This document shows, one piece after another, positions 27,426-38,643 of a DNA stretch of 64,000 nucleotides. The notes beneath the pieces were generated by a model. The model did no database searches. It worked only from the letters and a program-made list of their open reading frames with translations, and was not told where the DNA came from. Source of the stretch: Rhizobium sp. BK196 (GTDB lineage: Bacteria > Pseudomonadota > Alphaproteobacteria > Rhizobiales > Rhizobiaceae); assembly GCF_014193255.1 (NCBI RefSeq), contig NZ_JACHZB010000003.1, forward strand, positions 310,001 through 374,000, read 5' to 3'. Every line of letters starts with the position of its first letter. Position 1 is the stretch's first letter. The position numbers were made by a program, and so were the translations under genes.

Positions 27426-29216
27426 TCAGTCTTTCTTTTGCGGCGGGATCGGGCGGATCGCCAGTTCGCGGAGCTGGGTGGGCGTTGCCGGGGTCGGCGC
27501 GCCCATCAAGAGGTCCTGAGCCTGCTGGTTCATCGGGAAGAGCGAGATTTCGCGCAGGTTCTTGGCGCCGACGAGCAGCATGACGATGCGGTCGATACCG
27601 AAAGCAGCACCACCATGCGGAGGCGCGCCGTACTGGAAGGCGCGATAGAGGCCGCCGAAACGATCCTCGACATCCTGCTGGCTCAAGCCCACCTTTTCGA
27701 AGGCGGCGACCATGGTTTCCGGTGACTGGTTACGGATCGAACCCGACGCGATTTCGAAGCCGTTGCAGACGGCGTCGTATTGGAACGCCTTAATCGTCAA
27801 CGGGTCCTGGTTGGTCAGTGCATCGAGGCCGCCCTGCGGCATCGAGAACGGATTATGGGCGAAATCGACCTTCTTTTCTTCTTCGTTCCATTCGAAGAAC
27901 GGGAAGTCGACGATCCAGCACAGTTCGAAGCGGTCGCGGTCGACAAGGTTCAGTTCCTCACCCGCCTTGGTGCGGGCTTCGCCGGCAAACTTGTAGAACT
28001 TGGCGGGGTCACCGGCGACGAAGAAGCAGGCGTCGCCGTCACCGAGGCCGAGCTGCGTGCGGATCGCGTCGGTGCGCTCCTCGCCAATGTTCTTGGCAAG
28101 CGGACCTGCGCCCTCGAGCTTTTCGCCTTCCTTGCGCCAGAAGATGTAGCCGAGGCCCGGCTGGCCGGTCGACTGCGCCCAGGCGTTCATGCGGTCGCAG
28201 AAGGCTCTGGAGCCGCCGGTCTTGGCCGGGATCGCCCAGACCTGAACCTTCGGGTTAGAGGCGATCATATTGGCGAAGACCTTGAAGCCGGAGCCGGCGA
28301 AATGGTCGGTCACCGCTTCCATGACGATCGGGTTGCGCAGGTCCGGCTTGTCGGAGCCGTATTTGCGGATCGCTTCGTCATAAGGGATACGCGGCCATTC
28401 CTTGGTGACCGGCTTGCCTTCGGCGAACTCCTCGAAGATCTTGGTCATTAGCGGACCCATCGTGTTCCAGACGTCTTCCTGGGTCACGAAGCTCATTTCG
28501 AGGTCGAGCTGGTAGAATTCGCCCGGCAGGCGGTCGGCGCGCGGGTCTTCGTCGCGGAAGCAGGGCGCGATCTGGAAGTAACGGTCGAAACCTGCAACCA
28601 TCAAGAGCTGCTTGTACTGCTGAGGGGCCTGCGGAAGTGCGTAAAAGGTGCCGGGATGGATGCGGCTCGGCACGAGGAAGTCGCGCGCGCCTTCCGGCGA
28701 GGAGGCGGTTAGGATCGGCGTCGTATATTCGGTGAAGCCGACATTGCCCATTTCACGGCGCATGGCGGAGATCACCTGCGTGCGCTTGACGATGTTCTTG
28801 TGCAGCGTCTCGCGGCGCAGGTCGAGGAAGCGGTATTTCAGGCGAACGTCTTCCGGATAGTCCGGCTCGCCGAAGACCGGCAGCGGCAGCTCCTTGGCAG
28901 CAGAGAGCACTTCGATCTCCTGCGCGTAGAGTTCGATCTCGCCGGTCGGCATGTTCTTGTTGACGGTATCTTCGGTACGGGCCTTGACGAGGCCGTCGAC
29001 GCGGATGACCCATTCGCCGCGAACGGTTTCCGCCTGCTTGAAGGCAGGCGAATCCGGGTCGGCAACGATCTGCGTCGTGCCGTAATGATCGCGAAGGTCG
29101 ATGAACAGCACGCCGCCATGATCTCGGACACGATGGACCCAGCCGGAAATACGGACAGTCGAGCCGACGTCCGATTTACGAAGAGCGGCGCATGTGTGGC
29201 TGCGGTAGCGGTGCAT
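27426..29216 (-). CDS. aspS: Aspartyl-tRNA synthetase
   Basis: Class II synthetase of 596 residues. OB-fold anticodon domain ([26 protein letters not shown]), catalytic motifs 1-3 (motif 2 near [24 protein letters not shown]; motif 3 [13 protein letters not shown]), and the bacterial insertion domain between. The start at 29216 (MHRYRSH) is the family start. In alphaproteobacteria this enzyme is often non-discriminating (also charging tRNA-Asn); that is inference here. Confidence 0.96.
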   Translation of the reverse strand: MHRYRSHTCAALRKSDVGSTVRISGWVHRVRDHGGVLFIDLRDHYGTTQIVADPDSPAFKQAETVRGEWVIRVDGLVKARTEDTVNKNMPTGEIELYAQEIEVLSAAKELPLPVFGEPDYPEDVRLKYRFLDLRRETLHKNIVKRTQVISAMRREMGNVGFTEYTTPILTASSPEGARDFLVPSRIHPGTFYALPQAPQQYKQLLMVAGFDRYFQIAPCFRDEDPRADRLPGEFYQLDLEMSFVTQEDVWNTMGPLMTKIFEEFAEGKPVTKEWPRIPYDEAIRKYGSDKPDLRNPIVMEAVTDHFAGSGFKVFANMIASNPKVQVWAIPAKTGGSRAFCDRMNAWAQSTGQPGLGYIFWRKEGEKLEGAGPLAKNIGEERTDAIRTQLGLGDGDACFFVAGDPAKFYKFAGEARTKAGEELNLVDRDRFELCWIVDFPFFEWNEEEKKVDFAHNPFSMPQGGLDALTNQDPLTIKAFQYDAVCNGFEIASGSIRNQSPETMVAAFEKVGLSQQDVEDRFGGLYRAFQYGAPPHGGAAFGIDRIVMLLVGAKNLREISLFPMNQQAQDLLMGAPTPATPTQLRELAIRPIPPQKKD

Positions 29217-29467
29217 GATCTCAATTCCTGGTATTTGGCTTAAGACGGCGGCATGGTCCGCAGACCTGCAGCGCCGACAAGAAAATCGGGCGGACAAGCG
29301 CATGGACGCTCTGATTTGTCAAGGCTTGGCGGGGCAAACGAGCCGTTTACGTCAGCGTTTCCGAGGGAGTTGCGGTGCTCGCGCTGCGGCAGTTTGGCCG
29401 AAGCCAGCATATTGATGAAGGCGGCAGTCAACTTTAAAAGGAAGCATCGTCAAAGACGGAGTTTCCG

Positions 29468-30859
29468 ATGCCCCTGCTCACACGCCGCAACCTCATCAAG
29501 GCTTCCGCCGTCGCCGGCGCCTATGGTGCGGGCATGGCCATTGCGGGACGGTTCGGGCTGGCGGAAGCCGCACCCGAGCCGCGTGTGCTGACGGCGCGAA
29601 AGACCGAAGCGCAAATCATCGATGGTTCACCGACGCGAGACATCATGACATGGGGTGACGAGGGCTTGCCGCCCGTTCTCAGGATGTCGCGGGGGAAACC
29701 CTACGCCGCGCGGCTGAGCAACAACCTCGACGAGCCGACGACGATCCATTGGCATGGGCTGCGTATCGACAACAAGATGGACGGCGTGCCCTTCATCACG
29801 CAGCCCTATGTCTATACGGGGGACAATTTCGACTATCTCTTCACACCGCCGGATGCCGGCACCTTCTGGTATCATCCCCACTGCAACACACTGACCCAGA
29901 TGGGTCATGGCATGACGGGCGTGCTCGTGGTGGAAGATCCGTCCGATCCTGCCTTCGACGCGGAAGTCGTGCTCAACTTGCGCGACTGGCGGCTCGGCGG
30001 TGACGGACAGTTCATCGCGCCCTTCCGCCCGCGCGATGCAGCCAAGGCCGGCACTTATGGCACGATCCGCACCGCAAACTGGCATCAGGAGCCAACATAT
30101 GATGCGCCCGCCGGCGGGCTGATCCGCCTGCGTATCGCCGTCACCGACGTGACCCGCATCTTCTCGCTGAAGATGGAAGGTGCCGATGCGACGGTCATTG
30201 CCATCGATGGCAATACGGTGCCGAAGCGTTTCCTGCTAGACCTGCTGCAGGTCGGACCGGGGCAACGGCTCGACCTTGCCGTTCGCATGCCCGACAGCGA
30301 AGGTACGGTTGCAGCGCTGGAAGATATTCGCGGCACGACACCCAAGGTGATCGCGAGACTGCGCGCCACCGGGCAATCGTTGAAGCGCGATATCGGCGAT
30401 CTCGGCGCGCTCGCAGAAAATCCGGTGCCGAAGGCCGATCTCTCTTCGGCGGAAACGATTCCGCTCGTGCTGTCCGCAACCGCAGAGAACGCCGCCGTCG
30501 ACAGTATTTGCGGCACGCTCGGCTACAGCTTCTGGGCCATCAACAAGGTCCCGTGGCCGGGCGACACGTCCGATCCGACCGCGCCGCTCGCCGAGCTGAA
30601 GCTTGGCAAGAGCTACATCTTCAATCTGGAAAATGTCACGCCGCACACTCACCCGATCCACCTGCACGGCATGAGCTTTACCGTCATCTCATCCTCGACG
30701 CGCGAGGTGATACCACTCATCTCCGATACCTACCTCGTGCAGCCGGATGAGAAGGTGCAGCTTGCTTTTGTCGCAGACAGCCCCGGCGACTGGGTGCTGC
30801 ATTGCCATATCATCGAGCATCAGAAGACGGGCATGACAAGCTATCTTCGCGTGGTTTGA
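29468..30859 (+). CDS. Multicopper oxidase, Tat-exported
   Basis: 463-residue laccase-like enzyme with a twin-arginine signal (LTRRNLIKASAVAGAYGAG). All four copper motifs are intact: HWHGLRIDN, FWYHPH, HTHPIHLHGMSF and HCHIIEHQKTGM, the last including the T1 His and Met. Likely a periplasmic copper/iron/phenolic oxidase; there is no copper-resistance partner nearby. Ribosome-binding site GACGGAG before the ATG. Confidence 0.93.
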   Translation: MPLLTRRNLIKASAVAGAYGAGMAIAGRFGLAEAAPEPRVLTARKTEAQIIDGSPTRDIMTWGDEGLPPVLRMSRGKPYAARLSNNLDEPTTIHWHGLRIDNKMDGVPFITQPYVYTGDNFDYLFTPPDAGTFWYHPHCNTLTQMGHGMTGVLVVEDPSDPAFDAEVVLNLRDWRLGGDGQFIAPFRPRDAAKAGTYGTIRTANWHQEPTYDAPAGGLIRLRIAVTDVTRIFSLKMEGADATVIAIDGNTVPKRFLLDLLQVGPGQRLDLAVRMPDSEGTVAALEDIRGTTPKVIARLRATGQSLKRDIGDLGALAENPVPKADLSSAETIPLVLSATAENAAVDSICGTLGYSFWAINKVPWPGDTSDPTAPLAELKLGKSYIFNLENVTPHTHPIHLHGMSFTVISSSTREVIPLISDTYLVQPDEKVQLAFVADSPGDWVLHCHIIEHQKTGMTSYLRVV

Positions 30860-31021
30860 TATTATGCCTCGGTTGTCGTCCTGGTGACTCAACGGCAGAA
30901 AATATCGCCTATATCCCGGCGAATAAGACTTCGCGAAGGTGAAGCCCGCTCCCCGTATTGACATATCTCTTCGAAAGGGGAAGGAAGGTTCAACTGACCT
31001 CTTCCTTGTGAATGAATTGAT

Positions 31022-32173
31022 ATGATCGAAACCACCGCCGATCTGGCGGCCGCCTGCAAAGAGCTGGCCAAGTCCGATTTCATTACCATCGATACCGAAT
31101 TTCTGCGTGAGACGACATTCTGGCCTGAACTGTGCCTGATCCAGATGGCGAGCCCGACGGTCGAGGTGCTGGTCGATCCTCTGGCGAAAGGCATCGATCT
31201 TTCGCCCTTCTTCGAGTTGATGGCCAATCCAAACGTGCTGAAGGTATTTCATGCGGCGCGGCAGGATATTGAAATCATTTTCAATCGTGGCAACCTGATC
31301 CCTCACCCTATCTTTGATACACAGGTCGCCGCCATGGTCTGCGGCTTTGGCGACAGTGTTTCCTACGACCAGCTCATCAGCCGCACCAAGAATGTTCATA
31401 TCGACAAGTCCTCGCGCTTTACTGACTGGAGCCGACGGCCGCTGTCCGACAAGCAGCTTGAATATGCGCTGGCCGACGTCACGCATCTGCGCGACGCCTA
31501 TCTCTACCTGAAGGCCGAACTGGAGCGCGAAGGCCGCGCTTCCTGGCTGCGCGAGGAAATGGACATTCTGGAATCGCGCGAGACTTACGATATCCATCCC
31601 GATGACGCCTGGCAGCGGCTGAAGCTGCGCCTGCGCAAGCCGCAGGAACTGGCCATTCTGAAATATGTCGCCGCCTGGCGCGAGCGCGAGGCGCGGTCGC
31701 GTAACGTGCCGCGGTCGCGCGTGCTGAAGGACGACGCGATCTACGAAATCGCGCAGCAGCAGCCGAAGGACGCCGAAGCTCTCGGCCGCCTGCGCACGAT
31801 TCCGAAGGGCTGGGAGCGCTCGGCCACGGGGGCCGCGGTGCTCGAAGCGGTCAATACTGCGCTTGCGCTGCCACGCTCCGAAATGCCGCATGTGCCGCGC
31901 CAGGCGCAGCCGCCGGAAGGTGCGGCAGCAGCCGTCGAGCTTCTGAAGGTGTTGCTCAAGCTGATTTCCGAAAAGCACGGCGTGGCGCCCAAGGTGATCG
32001 CCAATAGCGACGACCTGGACAGGATAGCGGCTGAGGGCGAAACGGCCGATGTCGCGGCCATGCATGGCTGGCGGCGCGATCTTTTCGGCGAGCCGGCGCT
32101 GCAGCTCATCCGCGGCGAGATCGCCTTGCGCTTCGCCGGCCGCAAGGTCGAGACAGTCGTTCTACCTGAGTAA
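31022..32173 (+). CDS. rnd: Ribonuclease D
   Basis: 3'-5' exoribonuclease of tRNA and stable-RNA maturation, 383 residues. DEDDy exonuclease domain starts TIDTEFLRETTFWPELCLIQ, with KVFHAARQDIEI and later LEYALADVTHLRDAY (Tyr motif). An HRDC domain follows (QELAILKYVAAWREREARSRNVPRSRVLKDDAI), with a second HRDC-like C-terminus, as in alphaproteobacterial Rnd. Confidence 0.94.
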   Translation: MIETTADLAAACKELAKSDFITIDTEFLRETTFWPELCLIQMASPTVEVLVDPLAKGIDLSPFFELMANPNVLKVFHAARQDIEIIFNRGNLIPHPIFDTQVAAMVCGFGDSVSYDQLISRTKNVHIDKSSRFTDWSRRPLSDKQLEYALADVTHLRDAYLYLKAELEREGRASWLREEMDILESRETYDIHPDDAWQRLKLRLRKPQELAILKYVAAWREREARSRNVPRSRVLKDDAIYEIAQQQPKDAEALGRLRTIPKGWERSATGAAVLEAVNTALALPRSEMPHVPRQAQPPEGAAAAVELLKVLLKLISEKHGVAPKVIANSDDLDRIAAEGETADVAAMHGWRRDLFGEPALQLIRGEIALRFAGRKVETVVLPE

Positions 32174-32245
32174 ATTCAAAATCGCTTGACCACCGCCAAA
32201 CGCAGGAAACAATAGCCGAATGAAGTGCTTCGGCGAAAGGGCGGC

Positions 32246-33307
32246 ATGAGAGAGATATCCCCGACGCAGAACTGGATCCTGATTGCGCTCGTCCTGGCAC
32301 TCAGCGGCGTGGTCTACGACCTATACTTCTTTGCCGGCCAAACGCCGGTCATCGGCGCGATCTTCGCGCTCTTCATTGGCATGCCGATCCTCGCCTTCGA
32401 GCGGAAGGTATTTCTGCGCAGCCTCTACCGGCGCATTCAGAAACTACCAACCCTGCTCTTTATCATCTCCGAGCTCGTCATCTACGAAATCCTGATGAGC
32501 ATCGGCTTTGCGGCAGCCGGCTTCCTCCTCGCGCTGCTGGGCGCTCTGACGCCACCGAAGATGATCGACGTGCTGATCATGCCGTTCGACGTCTTTCTCT
32601 ATGCACTCGCGGTCTGCGCTACGTTGATCTTCCTGCTCAGGGTGCGCGAACTGCTGGGGCGCGAAGTTTTCATCAGCATGCTGATCAGCCGCTATCGAAA
32701 CCCGATCAAAGAAGAGCGGGTCTTTCTGTTCATCGATCTCGCCGAATCTACCGCCTTTGCCGAAAAGCATGGTGACCTGCGTGCACAGCAGCTTCTGAGT
32801 TCGCTGTTTGCCGCCTTCGCAGAGCCGGTACGGCGTCACAAGGGCCTGATCAACGACTATGTCGGCGATGCGGCGATCATCACATGGCCTCTGGCGCGCG
32901 GCGTCAAAGATGCGCGCTGCGTACGCTGCCTCTTCGATATCCTCGCCGATATCGACGCCAATGCCGCGAGCTGGAAGAAAAGCTACGGCCATGTGCCGAA
33001 GCTCAGGGCCGCCCTTCACGGAGGCAGCGTCATTACGGCCGAGGTCGGCGTAGACCATCACAAGATCAGCTTCTTCGGCGATACGGTGAACACTACCTCG
33101 CGGCTGGAGTCGCTCTGCCGGACACTCAACCGGCCGGTGCTGATGTCCGCCGAGCTTGCCCAGCGCATCACGCTGCCGGAGGAGATTATCGGCGAAAATC
33201 TTGGCAATCACGCCGTGCGCGGCCGTGGCCAGGGGCTCGATGTCATCGCACTTTCTTCACGCGCCGTGACTGTCCTCAATCAACCAGCGACTCTCAGGCG
33301 CGGTTGA
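32246..33307 (+). CDS. Membrane-anchored class III adenylate/guanylate cyclase
   Basis: 353-residue protein. The N-terminal half has about four to six hydrophobic segments (residues 12-30, 33-50, 70-100, 117-133), then a CHD cyclase domain. Metal-binding Asp residues appear in FLFIDLAEST (Asp164) and NDYVGDAAIITWP (Asp208), both needed for catalysis. KISFFGDTVNTTSRLE follows, with Asn/Thr in the nucleotide-selecting and transition-state region. Probably makes cAMP, typical of the many rhizobial cyclases. Confidence 0.88.
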   Translation: MREISPTQNWILIALVLALSGVVYDLYFFAGQTPVIGAIFALFIGMPILAFERKVFLRSLYRRIQKLPTLLFIISELVIYEILMSIGFAAAGFLLALLGALTPPKMIDVLIMPFDVFLYALAVCATLIFLLRVRELLGREVFISMLISRYRNPIKEERVFLFIDLAESTAFAEKHGDLRAQQLLSSLFAAFAEPVRRHKGLINDYVGDAAIITWPLARGVKDARCVRCLFDILADIDANAASWKKSYGHVPKLRAALHGGSVITAEVGVDHHKISFFGDTVNTTSRLESLCRTLNRPVLMSAELAQRITLPEEIIGENLGNHAVRGRGQGLDVIALSSRAVTVLNQPATLRRG

Positions 33308-33416
33308 AACGAGGCTTTATCCACCCGTCACCAAAGCTTCACCCAATCGTCAATGTGCCGACATGAATGCCCTGCTAAGCGGATGGCGCTTTTGCACTCC
33401 GTTCTATGGGGACATC

Positions 33417-34772
33417 ATGAAGAACGTTCTTTTCGCTTCCGTATCCATTTTCATGCTCGTCGCAGGCTCCGTCTCCGCCGACCAGCAGCTCTTCCCGGCG
33501 AAGCTCGCCGGCCAGGCCATTCTGCCTGCCAACACGTTGACCCCGGCTCCGGCCGATGCGCCGGCTTTTCTCAAGACCTCGGGCAAGTTCACGACCCCTG
33601 ACCGCAAGCGCACTGAGCAGCTCGGCACCATCGACGGCAAGGATGGCGCCCGCGTCACCGACCTTAAGCTGCCGCTCGACGGCCAGCCGATCCAGGGTTT
33701 TTCCGGCATCAAGACCATGCCCGACGGCACCTTCTGGACGCTCTCCGACAACGGCTTCGGCTCGAAGTTCACCTCGTCCGACTCCATGCTGTTCCTGCAT
33801 CAGCTGAAGTTCGACTGGAACGCCAACAAGGTTGACGTCGTCAGGAACCTCTTCCTGTCCGACCCGAACAAGATCGCTCCGTTCCCGATCGTTACGGAAG
33901 CCTCCGACACCCGTTATCTCACCGGCGCCGACTTCGACATCGAATCCGTGCAGCCGGTTGCCGACGGCTTCTGGCTCGGCGACGAATTCGGTCCTTACCT
34001 CCTGAAAATCGACACCGAAGGCCGCCTGACGGACGTCATCCCGACGACACTCGACGGCAAGCCGGTCCTGTCCCCTGACAACCCGCTGATCCAGCTGCCA
34101 GCCAACCCTGCCGCCAAGATGCCGGCCTTCAATCTGAAGCGCTCCGGCGGCTTCGAGGGCCTCGCCATGTCGAAGGACGGCTCAAAGCTCTACGGGCTGC
34201 TGGAAGGCGCGATCTACAATGATGGTCAGATAGAAACGGTTGACGGCCACACCGCCATCCGCGTCATCGAATTCGACGTCGCTTCCAAGAAGTGGACCGG
34301 CCGCAGCTGGCTCTATCCGTTCGAAGACAAGGGCGCTTCGATTGGCGACTTCAACATGCTTGACGAGACCACCGCTCTCGTCATCGAGCGCGACAATGGC
34401 GCCGGCACGAAGGACAAGGCTTGCGCCGACCCCAAGCAGCCGAAGCGGGACTGCTTCGAAGCTCCGGCCGAGCTGAAGCGCGTTTACAAGATCGAGTTCA
34501 ACGATGCCAACGTCGGCAAGGCTGTCCGCAAGATCGGCTATATCGATCTTCTGAACATCCAGGATCCTGATAACAAGAAGAAAGCCGGCGATATCCCCGG
34601 CGTCTACAACATGCCCTTCGTGACGATCGAAAACGTCGACCGCGTCGACGCGACCCACATCATCGTCGGCAATGACAACAACCTGCCTTTCTCGGCCGGC
34701 CGTGCTGTCGACAAGGCCGACAATAACGAGTTCAGCATCCTCGAAGTCGGCGAGTTCCTGAACGCGAAGTAA
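33417..34772 (+). CDS. Esterase-like/phytase-like exported protein
   Basis: 451-residue exported protein of the esterase-like activity of phytase family, a predicted beta-propeller fold. Signal peptide MKNVLFASVSIFMLVAGSVSA. The body shows IQGFSGIKTMPDGTFWTLSDNGFGSK, FWLGDEFGPYLLKID and GGFEGLAMSKDGSKLYGLLEG, hallmark motifs. Possibly a phosphoester hydrolase; substrate unproven. Start at 33417 chosen for the signal peptide; the frame extends to 33363 without support. Confidence 0.88.
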   Translation: MKNVLFASVSIFMLVAGSVSADQQLFPAKLAGQAILPANTLTPAPADAPAFLKTSGKFTTPDRKRTEQLGTIDGKDGARVTDLKLPLDGQPIQGFSGIKTMPDGTFWTLSDNGFGSKFTSSDSMLFLHQLKFDWNANKVDVVRNLFLSDPNKIAPFPIVTEASDTRYLTGADFDIESVQPVADGFWLGDEFGPYLLKIDTEGRLTDVIPTTLDGKPVLSPDNPLIQLPANPAAKMPAFNLKRSGGFEGLAMSKDGSKLYGLLEGAIYNDGQIETVDGHTAIRVIEFDVASKKWTGRSWLYPFEDKGASIGDFNMLDETTALVIERDNGAGTKDKACADPKQPKRDCFEAPAELKRVYKIEFNDANVGKAVRKIGYIDLLNIQDPDNKKKAGDIPGVYNMPFVTIENVDRVDATHIIVGNDNNLPFSAGRAVDKADNNEFSILEVGEFLNAK

Positions 34773-34796
34773 TTCGGGCTTGGTGTGAGATCGAGA

Positions 34797-34818
34797 GGGC
34801 GGTGCGAGAGCGCCGCCC
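34797..34818. terminator. Terminator after the phytase-like gene
   Basis: 9-bp stem GGGCGGTGC / GCGCCGCCC (one G-T pair) with GAGA loop, followed by TTGTTGTTT. Confidence 0.8.
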
Positions 34819-34843
34819 TTGTTGTTTGATCCTATTGAGTCGT

Positions 34844-36364
34844 CTATTCGAAGCGGAATGCCAACCGCTTGTTCGTAAGCCGCGACAATTGCTGGAGGCG
34901 GCCATCCAGCCGCTCGCCGGCGAAGTCGTGATATTCGTGCGGCACGACGAATTCCAGATCGAGATCGGGGGACGCGGACTTGCGGAAAGTCAGGTTGCGC
35001 ACGATCCCCGGCATGGAGGCCGAGAACAGGTAGACGACGCGCAGTATGCCGCCGAGCAGCTTGGCGCGATCGACGAATTGCGGACCGGCGATCGAAGAGA
35101 GCGGCGCCGTGGAGCCGTCGTCGTGCAGGCCTTCGAAGCGGTAGTAATTGGTCAGGGCAATGAAGGCACGGCCGGGGTGGCTGATGCCGACGAAGGACGA
35201 GTGAGCAATGACGTTCAGCGCCTGGGCACCGCGATAGTCGGGATGGGCGCGCCAACTGATATCGGCCAGCAGGCAGGCTGCCTGACGATAACGGCTTTCC
35301 TCGTCGGTTTCCTGAATGCCGAAGAAGGGCATCATTCGGCCGGTCCAATCGGCCAACTCGCGCGCGTGTTCCGGCGAACGGGCTCGCAGGATGGCAAGTT
35401 CGCCAGCAGCGGCAAGCAGCGGGTCCGACCGGCGCTCGGATTCAGACAGCAGCGAGTAGAGATAACCTTCGCGCACACCCTGGGCGGAAAAAGAAATCAC
35501 TGAAGGCTTCATGGCGTTCAGCACTTCCTTCATGGCGATAGCACCAAAGGGCAGCAGAGAACGACGGTGCTTGGATACCGCCTGCAGAGCCGGCTCTTTG
35601 GAATCCTTGGCCGTAACGACCTGATCGAGGAACTGCATCATGCCTTCGAGAGACACCTCGTAACCCTGCATCATGTGCAGTGGATAACGGGTGATCTCCA
35701 TGTGCAGCTTGGCAATGTTTCGCCAGGTGCCGCCGACGGCGTAGAAGGTGCGCCCCTGCCCCCTGGAGAGAAGCTTGGCGGTCTTGACCTGCTTGCGGGC
35801 AAAGGCACGCGCTTTGGCGAGCGAGCCGCCAGCATATTCGGAGAGACGCAGACCGCCGAGCGGCAGGGTAATACCGCCACTGACATCCTTGCCCCTGATA
35901 TCGATCAGTTCCAGAGAACCACCGCCAAGATCGCCGGCGATGCCATCAGGATTGTAAAAGCCGCTGATGATGCCGAGCGATGCGAAGCGCGCCTCTTCCT
36001 CGCCCGAGAGTATGCGGACATGGCGCTGCAGGATCGTCTCGGCCTGATGGATGAAATCGGGGCCGTTGCTTGCCTCACGCGCGGCCGCCGTCGCCAGCAC
36101 ATACATGGTGGCGGCGCGCGCCTGATCGGAGAGCGCCTTGAAGCGATGAAGGGCCTGAAGCGCGCGTGCGACGCTTTCCTCATCCATCTTGCCGGTCAGG
36201 GCTATGCCCTTGCCGAGGCCGCAGAGAACCTTTTCGTTGAAGAGGATGGTGGGCGAACGCGACAAGCCTTCGTAGACGACCAGACGGATGGAATTCGATC
36301 CGATATCGACAACGGAGACCGGGGCGATACCCGGAAGTCGCCCCTGGGCTTCAGATTCAACCAT
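34844..36364 (-). CDS. ppx: Exopolyphosphatase
   Basis: Ppx/GppA-family phosphatase that trims polyphosphate from the end, 506 residues. ASKHA nucleotide-like motifs: VVDIGSNSIRLVVYEG at residue 16 and GDLGGGSLELIDI near 150; an HD-like C-terminal domain follows. Start at 36364 is supported by 10-nt spacing to the ppk stop. Paired with ppk, it sets polyphosphate turnover. Confidence 0.93.
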   Translation of the reverse strand: MVESEAQGRLPGIAPVSVVDIGSNSIRLVVYEGLSRSPTILFNEKVLCGLGKGIALTGKMDEESVARALQALHRFKALSDQARAATMYVLATAAAREASNGPDFIHQAETILQRHVRILSGEEEARFASLGIISGFYNPDGIAGDLGGGSLELIDIRGKDVSGGITLPLGGLRLSEYAGGSLAKARAFARKQVKTAKLLSRGQGRTFYAVGGTWRNIAKLHMEITRYPLHMMQGYEVSLEGMMQFLDQVVTAKDSKEPALQAVSKHRRSLLPFGAIAMKEVLNAMKPSVISFSAQGVREGYLYSLLSESERRSDPLLAAAGELAILRARSPEHARELADWTGRMMPFFGIQETDEESRYRQAACLLADISWRAHPDYRGAQALNVIAHSSFVGISHPGRAFIALTNYYRFEGLHDDGSTAPLSSIAGPQFVDRAKLLGGILRVVYLFSASMPGIVRNLTFRKSASPDLDLEFVVPHEYHDFAGERLDGRLQQLSRLTNKRLAFRFE

Positions 36365-36374
36365 TAGGTCCAGT

Positions 36375-38579
36375 TTACTTGTTGTTCCGGCCGGCAAGCA
36401 GACCGGCGATCAGCTTCGGCGCACTCGATTTCAGAGCTTCACCGCGGCCCGACAGGCTGGGATTGGTCATGAAATAATGCTGCGCATTAAACGGTTCCTC
36501 GCCCTTACGCACTTCCATGCGCCGTGACGTACCATCGGGCAATATCTCGTAGCTTTGTTGATTGTCAATCACGTTGCCGAGCATAATCTGTGACAAAACC
36601 TGCTCGTGAACGGTCGGATTTGTCAGCGGAACGAGCGTTTCGACGCGGCGATCGAGGTTTCTCGGCATCATGTCGGCCGAGCCGATATAGACAAGGGCCT
36701 TGTCGGACGGCAAGCCATAACCATTGCCGAAGCAGAAGATGCGGCTGTGTTCGAGGAAACGGCCGACGATCGATTTGACGCGGATATTATCGGACAGGCC
36801 CGGCACCTGCGGACGCAGGCAGCAGATGCCACGCACGACGAGATCGATCTCGACGCCGGCACGGCTCGCCGTATAGAGCGCGTCGATGATGTCGGGGTCG
36901 ACCAGCGAGTTCATCTTCATCCAGATCGCCGCCGGGCGGCCTGCGCGGGCATGCTCGATCTCTTCGTTGATGTGGCGAAGGATGCGGGGGCGCAGTGTGT
37001 ACGGCGAAACGGCAAGCTGCATCCCTTCTTCCGGCTCACCGTAACCTGTGATGAAGTTGAAGATGTTCGCCATGTCGTGGGCGATCACAGGGTTGCAGGT
37101 GAAGAAGGACAGGTCCGTATAGATCTTCGCTGTGATCGGATGGTAGTTGCCGGTGCCGAGATGGCAGTAGGTGCGCAGCTTGCCTTCCTCACGACGGACG
37201 ACGAGCGACATCTTGGCGTGGGTCTTGAGCTCGATGAAACCGAAGACGACCTGCACGCCGGCGCGTTCCAGATCGCGCGCCCAGCGGATATTGGCTTCTT
37301 CGTCGAAGCGGGCCTTGAGCTCGACCAGCGCCGTCACCGACTTGCCGGCCTCGGCGGCATCGACCAGAGCACGTACGATCGGGCTGTCGTTCGATGTACG
37401 GTAGAGCGTCTGCTTTATCGCCAGAACATCAGGATCGTGCGCAGCCTGGAGAAGGAACTGCACCACCACGTCGAAAGACTCGTAAGGGTGGTGGACCACC
37501 ATGTCCTTTTCTCTGATGGCGGCGAAGCAATCACCGGCGTGTTCACGGACACGTTCCGGAAATCGCGCATTGTAGGGCGGAAAGCGCAGGTCGTCGCGCG
37601 GCGCCTTGGTAATTTCGGAGAGCGTGTTGAGCGCCAGAAGGCCTGGCAAAACCGCAACGCGATTGTCCGGAATGCTGAGTGCCTGGACCACAAATTGGCG
37701 CAGCGAAACCGGCATTTCGGAATCCGTCTCGATACGGATAACCTTGCCGCGGCGCCGCCGCTTCAGCGCGGTTTCGAAGAAGCGCACGAGATCCTCGGCC
37801 TCTTCCTCGACTTCGATATCGCTGTCTCTGATGACACGGAAGGTGCCTGAACCCTGCACCTCGTAGCCGGGATAAAGCCGGTGAATGAAGATGTTGGCGA
37901 CGTCTTCCAGAGTGATGTAACGGATCGTATTGCGGTCGTCAGGCAGGCGAATGAAGCGGTCGAGCGCCGGCGGCAGGCGCAGCAAGGCCGTCATCGGCTC
38001 GCGGCCATTGCGGCTAACGAGCTGCAGGCCAATGGAGAAACCGAGGTTCGGAATGAACGGGAACGGATGGGCAGGATCGATGGACAGCGGCGTCAGCACA
38101 GGGAAGATCGCCTGCTCGAACTCGTTTGCCAGCCATTGGCGATCGGCATCGCTCAGCGCACCCGGACGCACGATCAGGATGTCTTCCTTGGCGAGGTACT
38201 GCTGCAGGACGGCAAGCGACGCCTGCTGTTCCATCTGCAGATGATCGATCTCGCTCAGGATCGAATCGAGCTGTTCGGCGGGTGTGCGGCCATCCGGGCT
38301 CTTGATCACGATGCTTTGGCGCACCTGGCCTTCGAGGCCGGCGACACGCACCATGAAGAATTCGTCGAGGTTGGCAGCCGAGATCGACAGGAAGCGCACG
38401 CGCTCCAAGAGCGGATGCTCGGTGTTCAGCGTCTCCTCAAGGACACGGCGATTGAATTGCAGCCAGGAGAATTCACGGTTTATGAAACGCTCAGGGCTCG
38501 ACAGCAGCTGCTCCAGCGGCGGCAGATCGACATTGTTGTCCGGGGTGGCTTCCTGATGTTCCTGATAAGCACTATCCAT
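36375..38579 (-). CDS. ppk: Polyphosphate kinase 1
   Basis: Builds polyphosphate from ATP; 734 residues. N-terminal [19 protein letters not shown], catalytic-domain [23 protein letters not shown], and the conserved His segment in [23 protein letters not shown]. Last strand [13 protein letters not shown] matches PPK1. Precedes ppx in the same transcript; hdaA lies 64 nt upstream on the same strand. Confidence 0.95.
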   Translation of the reverse strand: MDSAYQEHQEATPDNNVDLPPLEQLLSSPERFINREFSWLQFNRRVLEETLNTEHPLLERVRFLSISAANLDEFFMVRVAGLEGQVRQSIVIKSPDGRTPAEQLDSILSEIDHLQMEQQASLAVLQQYLAKEDILIVRPGALSDADRQWLANEFEQAIFPVLTPLSIDPAHPFPFIPNLGFSIGLQLVSRNGREPMTALLRLPPALDRFIRLPDDRNTIRYITLEDVANIFIHRLYPGYEVQGSGTFRVIRDSDIEVEEEAEDLVRFFETALKRRRRGKVIRIETDSEMPVSLRQFVVQALSIPDNRVAVLPGLLALNTLSEITKAPRDDLRFPPYNARFPERVREHAGDCFAAIREKDMVVHHPYESFDVVVQFLLQAAHDPDVLAIKQTLYRTSNDSPIVRALVDAAEAGKSVTALVELKARFDEEANIRWARDLERAGVQVVFGFIELKTHAKMSLVVRREEGKLRTYCHLGTGNYHPITAKIYTDLSFFTCNPVIAHDMANIFNFITGYGEPEEGMQLAVSPYTLRPRILRHINEEIEHARAGRPAAIWMKMNSLVDPDIIDALYTASRAGVEIDLVVRGICCLRPQVPGLSDNIRVKSIVGRFLEHSRIFCFGNGYGLPSDKALVYIGSADMMPRNLDRRVETLVPLTNPTVHEQVLSQIMLGNVIDNQQSYEILPDGTSRRMEVRKGEEPFNAQHYFMTNPSLSGRGEALKSSAPKLIAGLLAGRNNK

Positions 38580-38643
38580 GGTCCACTCACCCTGCTTTTA
38601 CCCGCTCGGCGAATATATCAGTTTCACGACGGAACTGTGACAG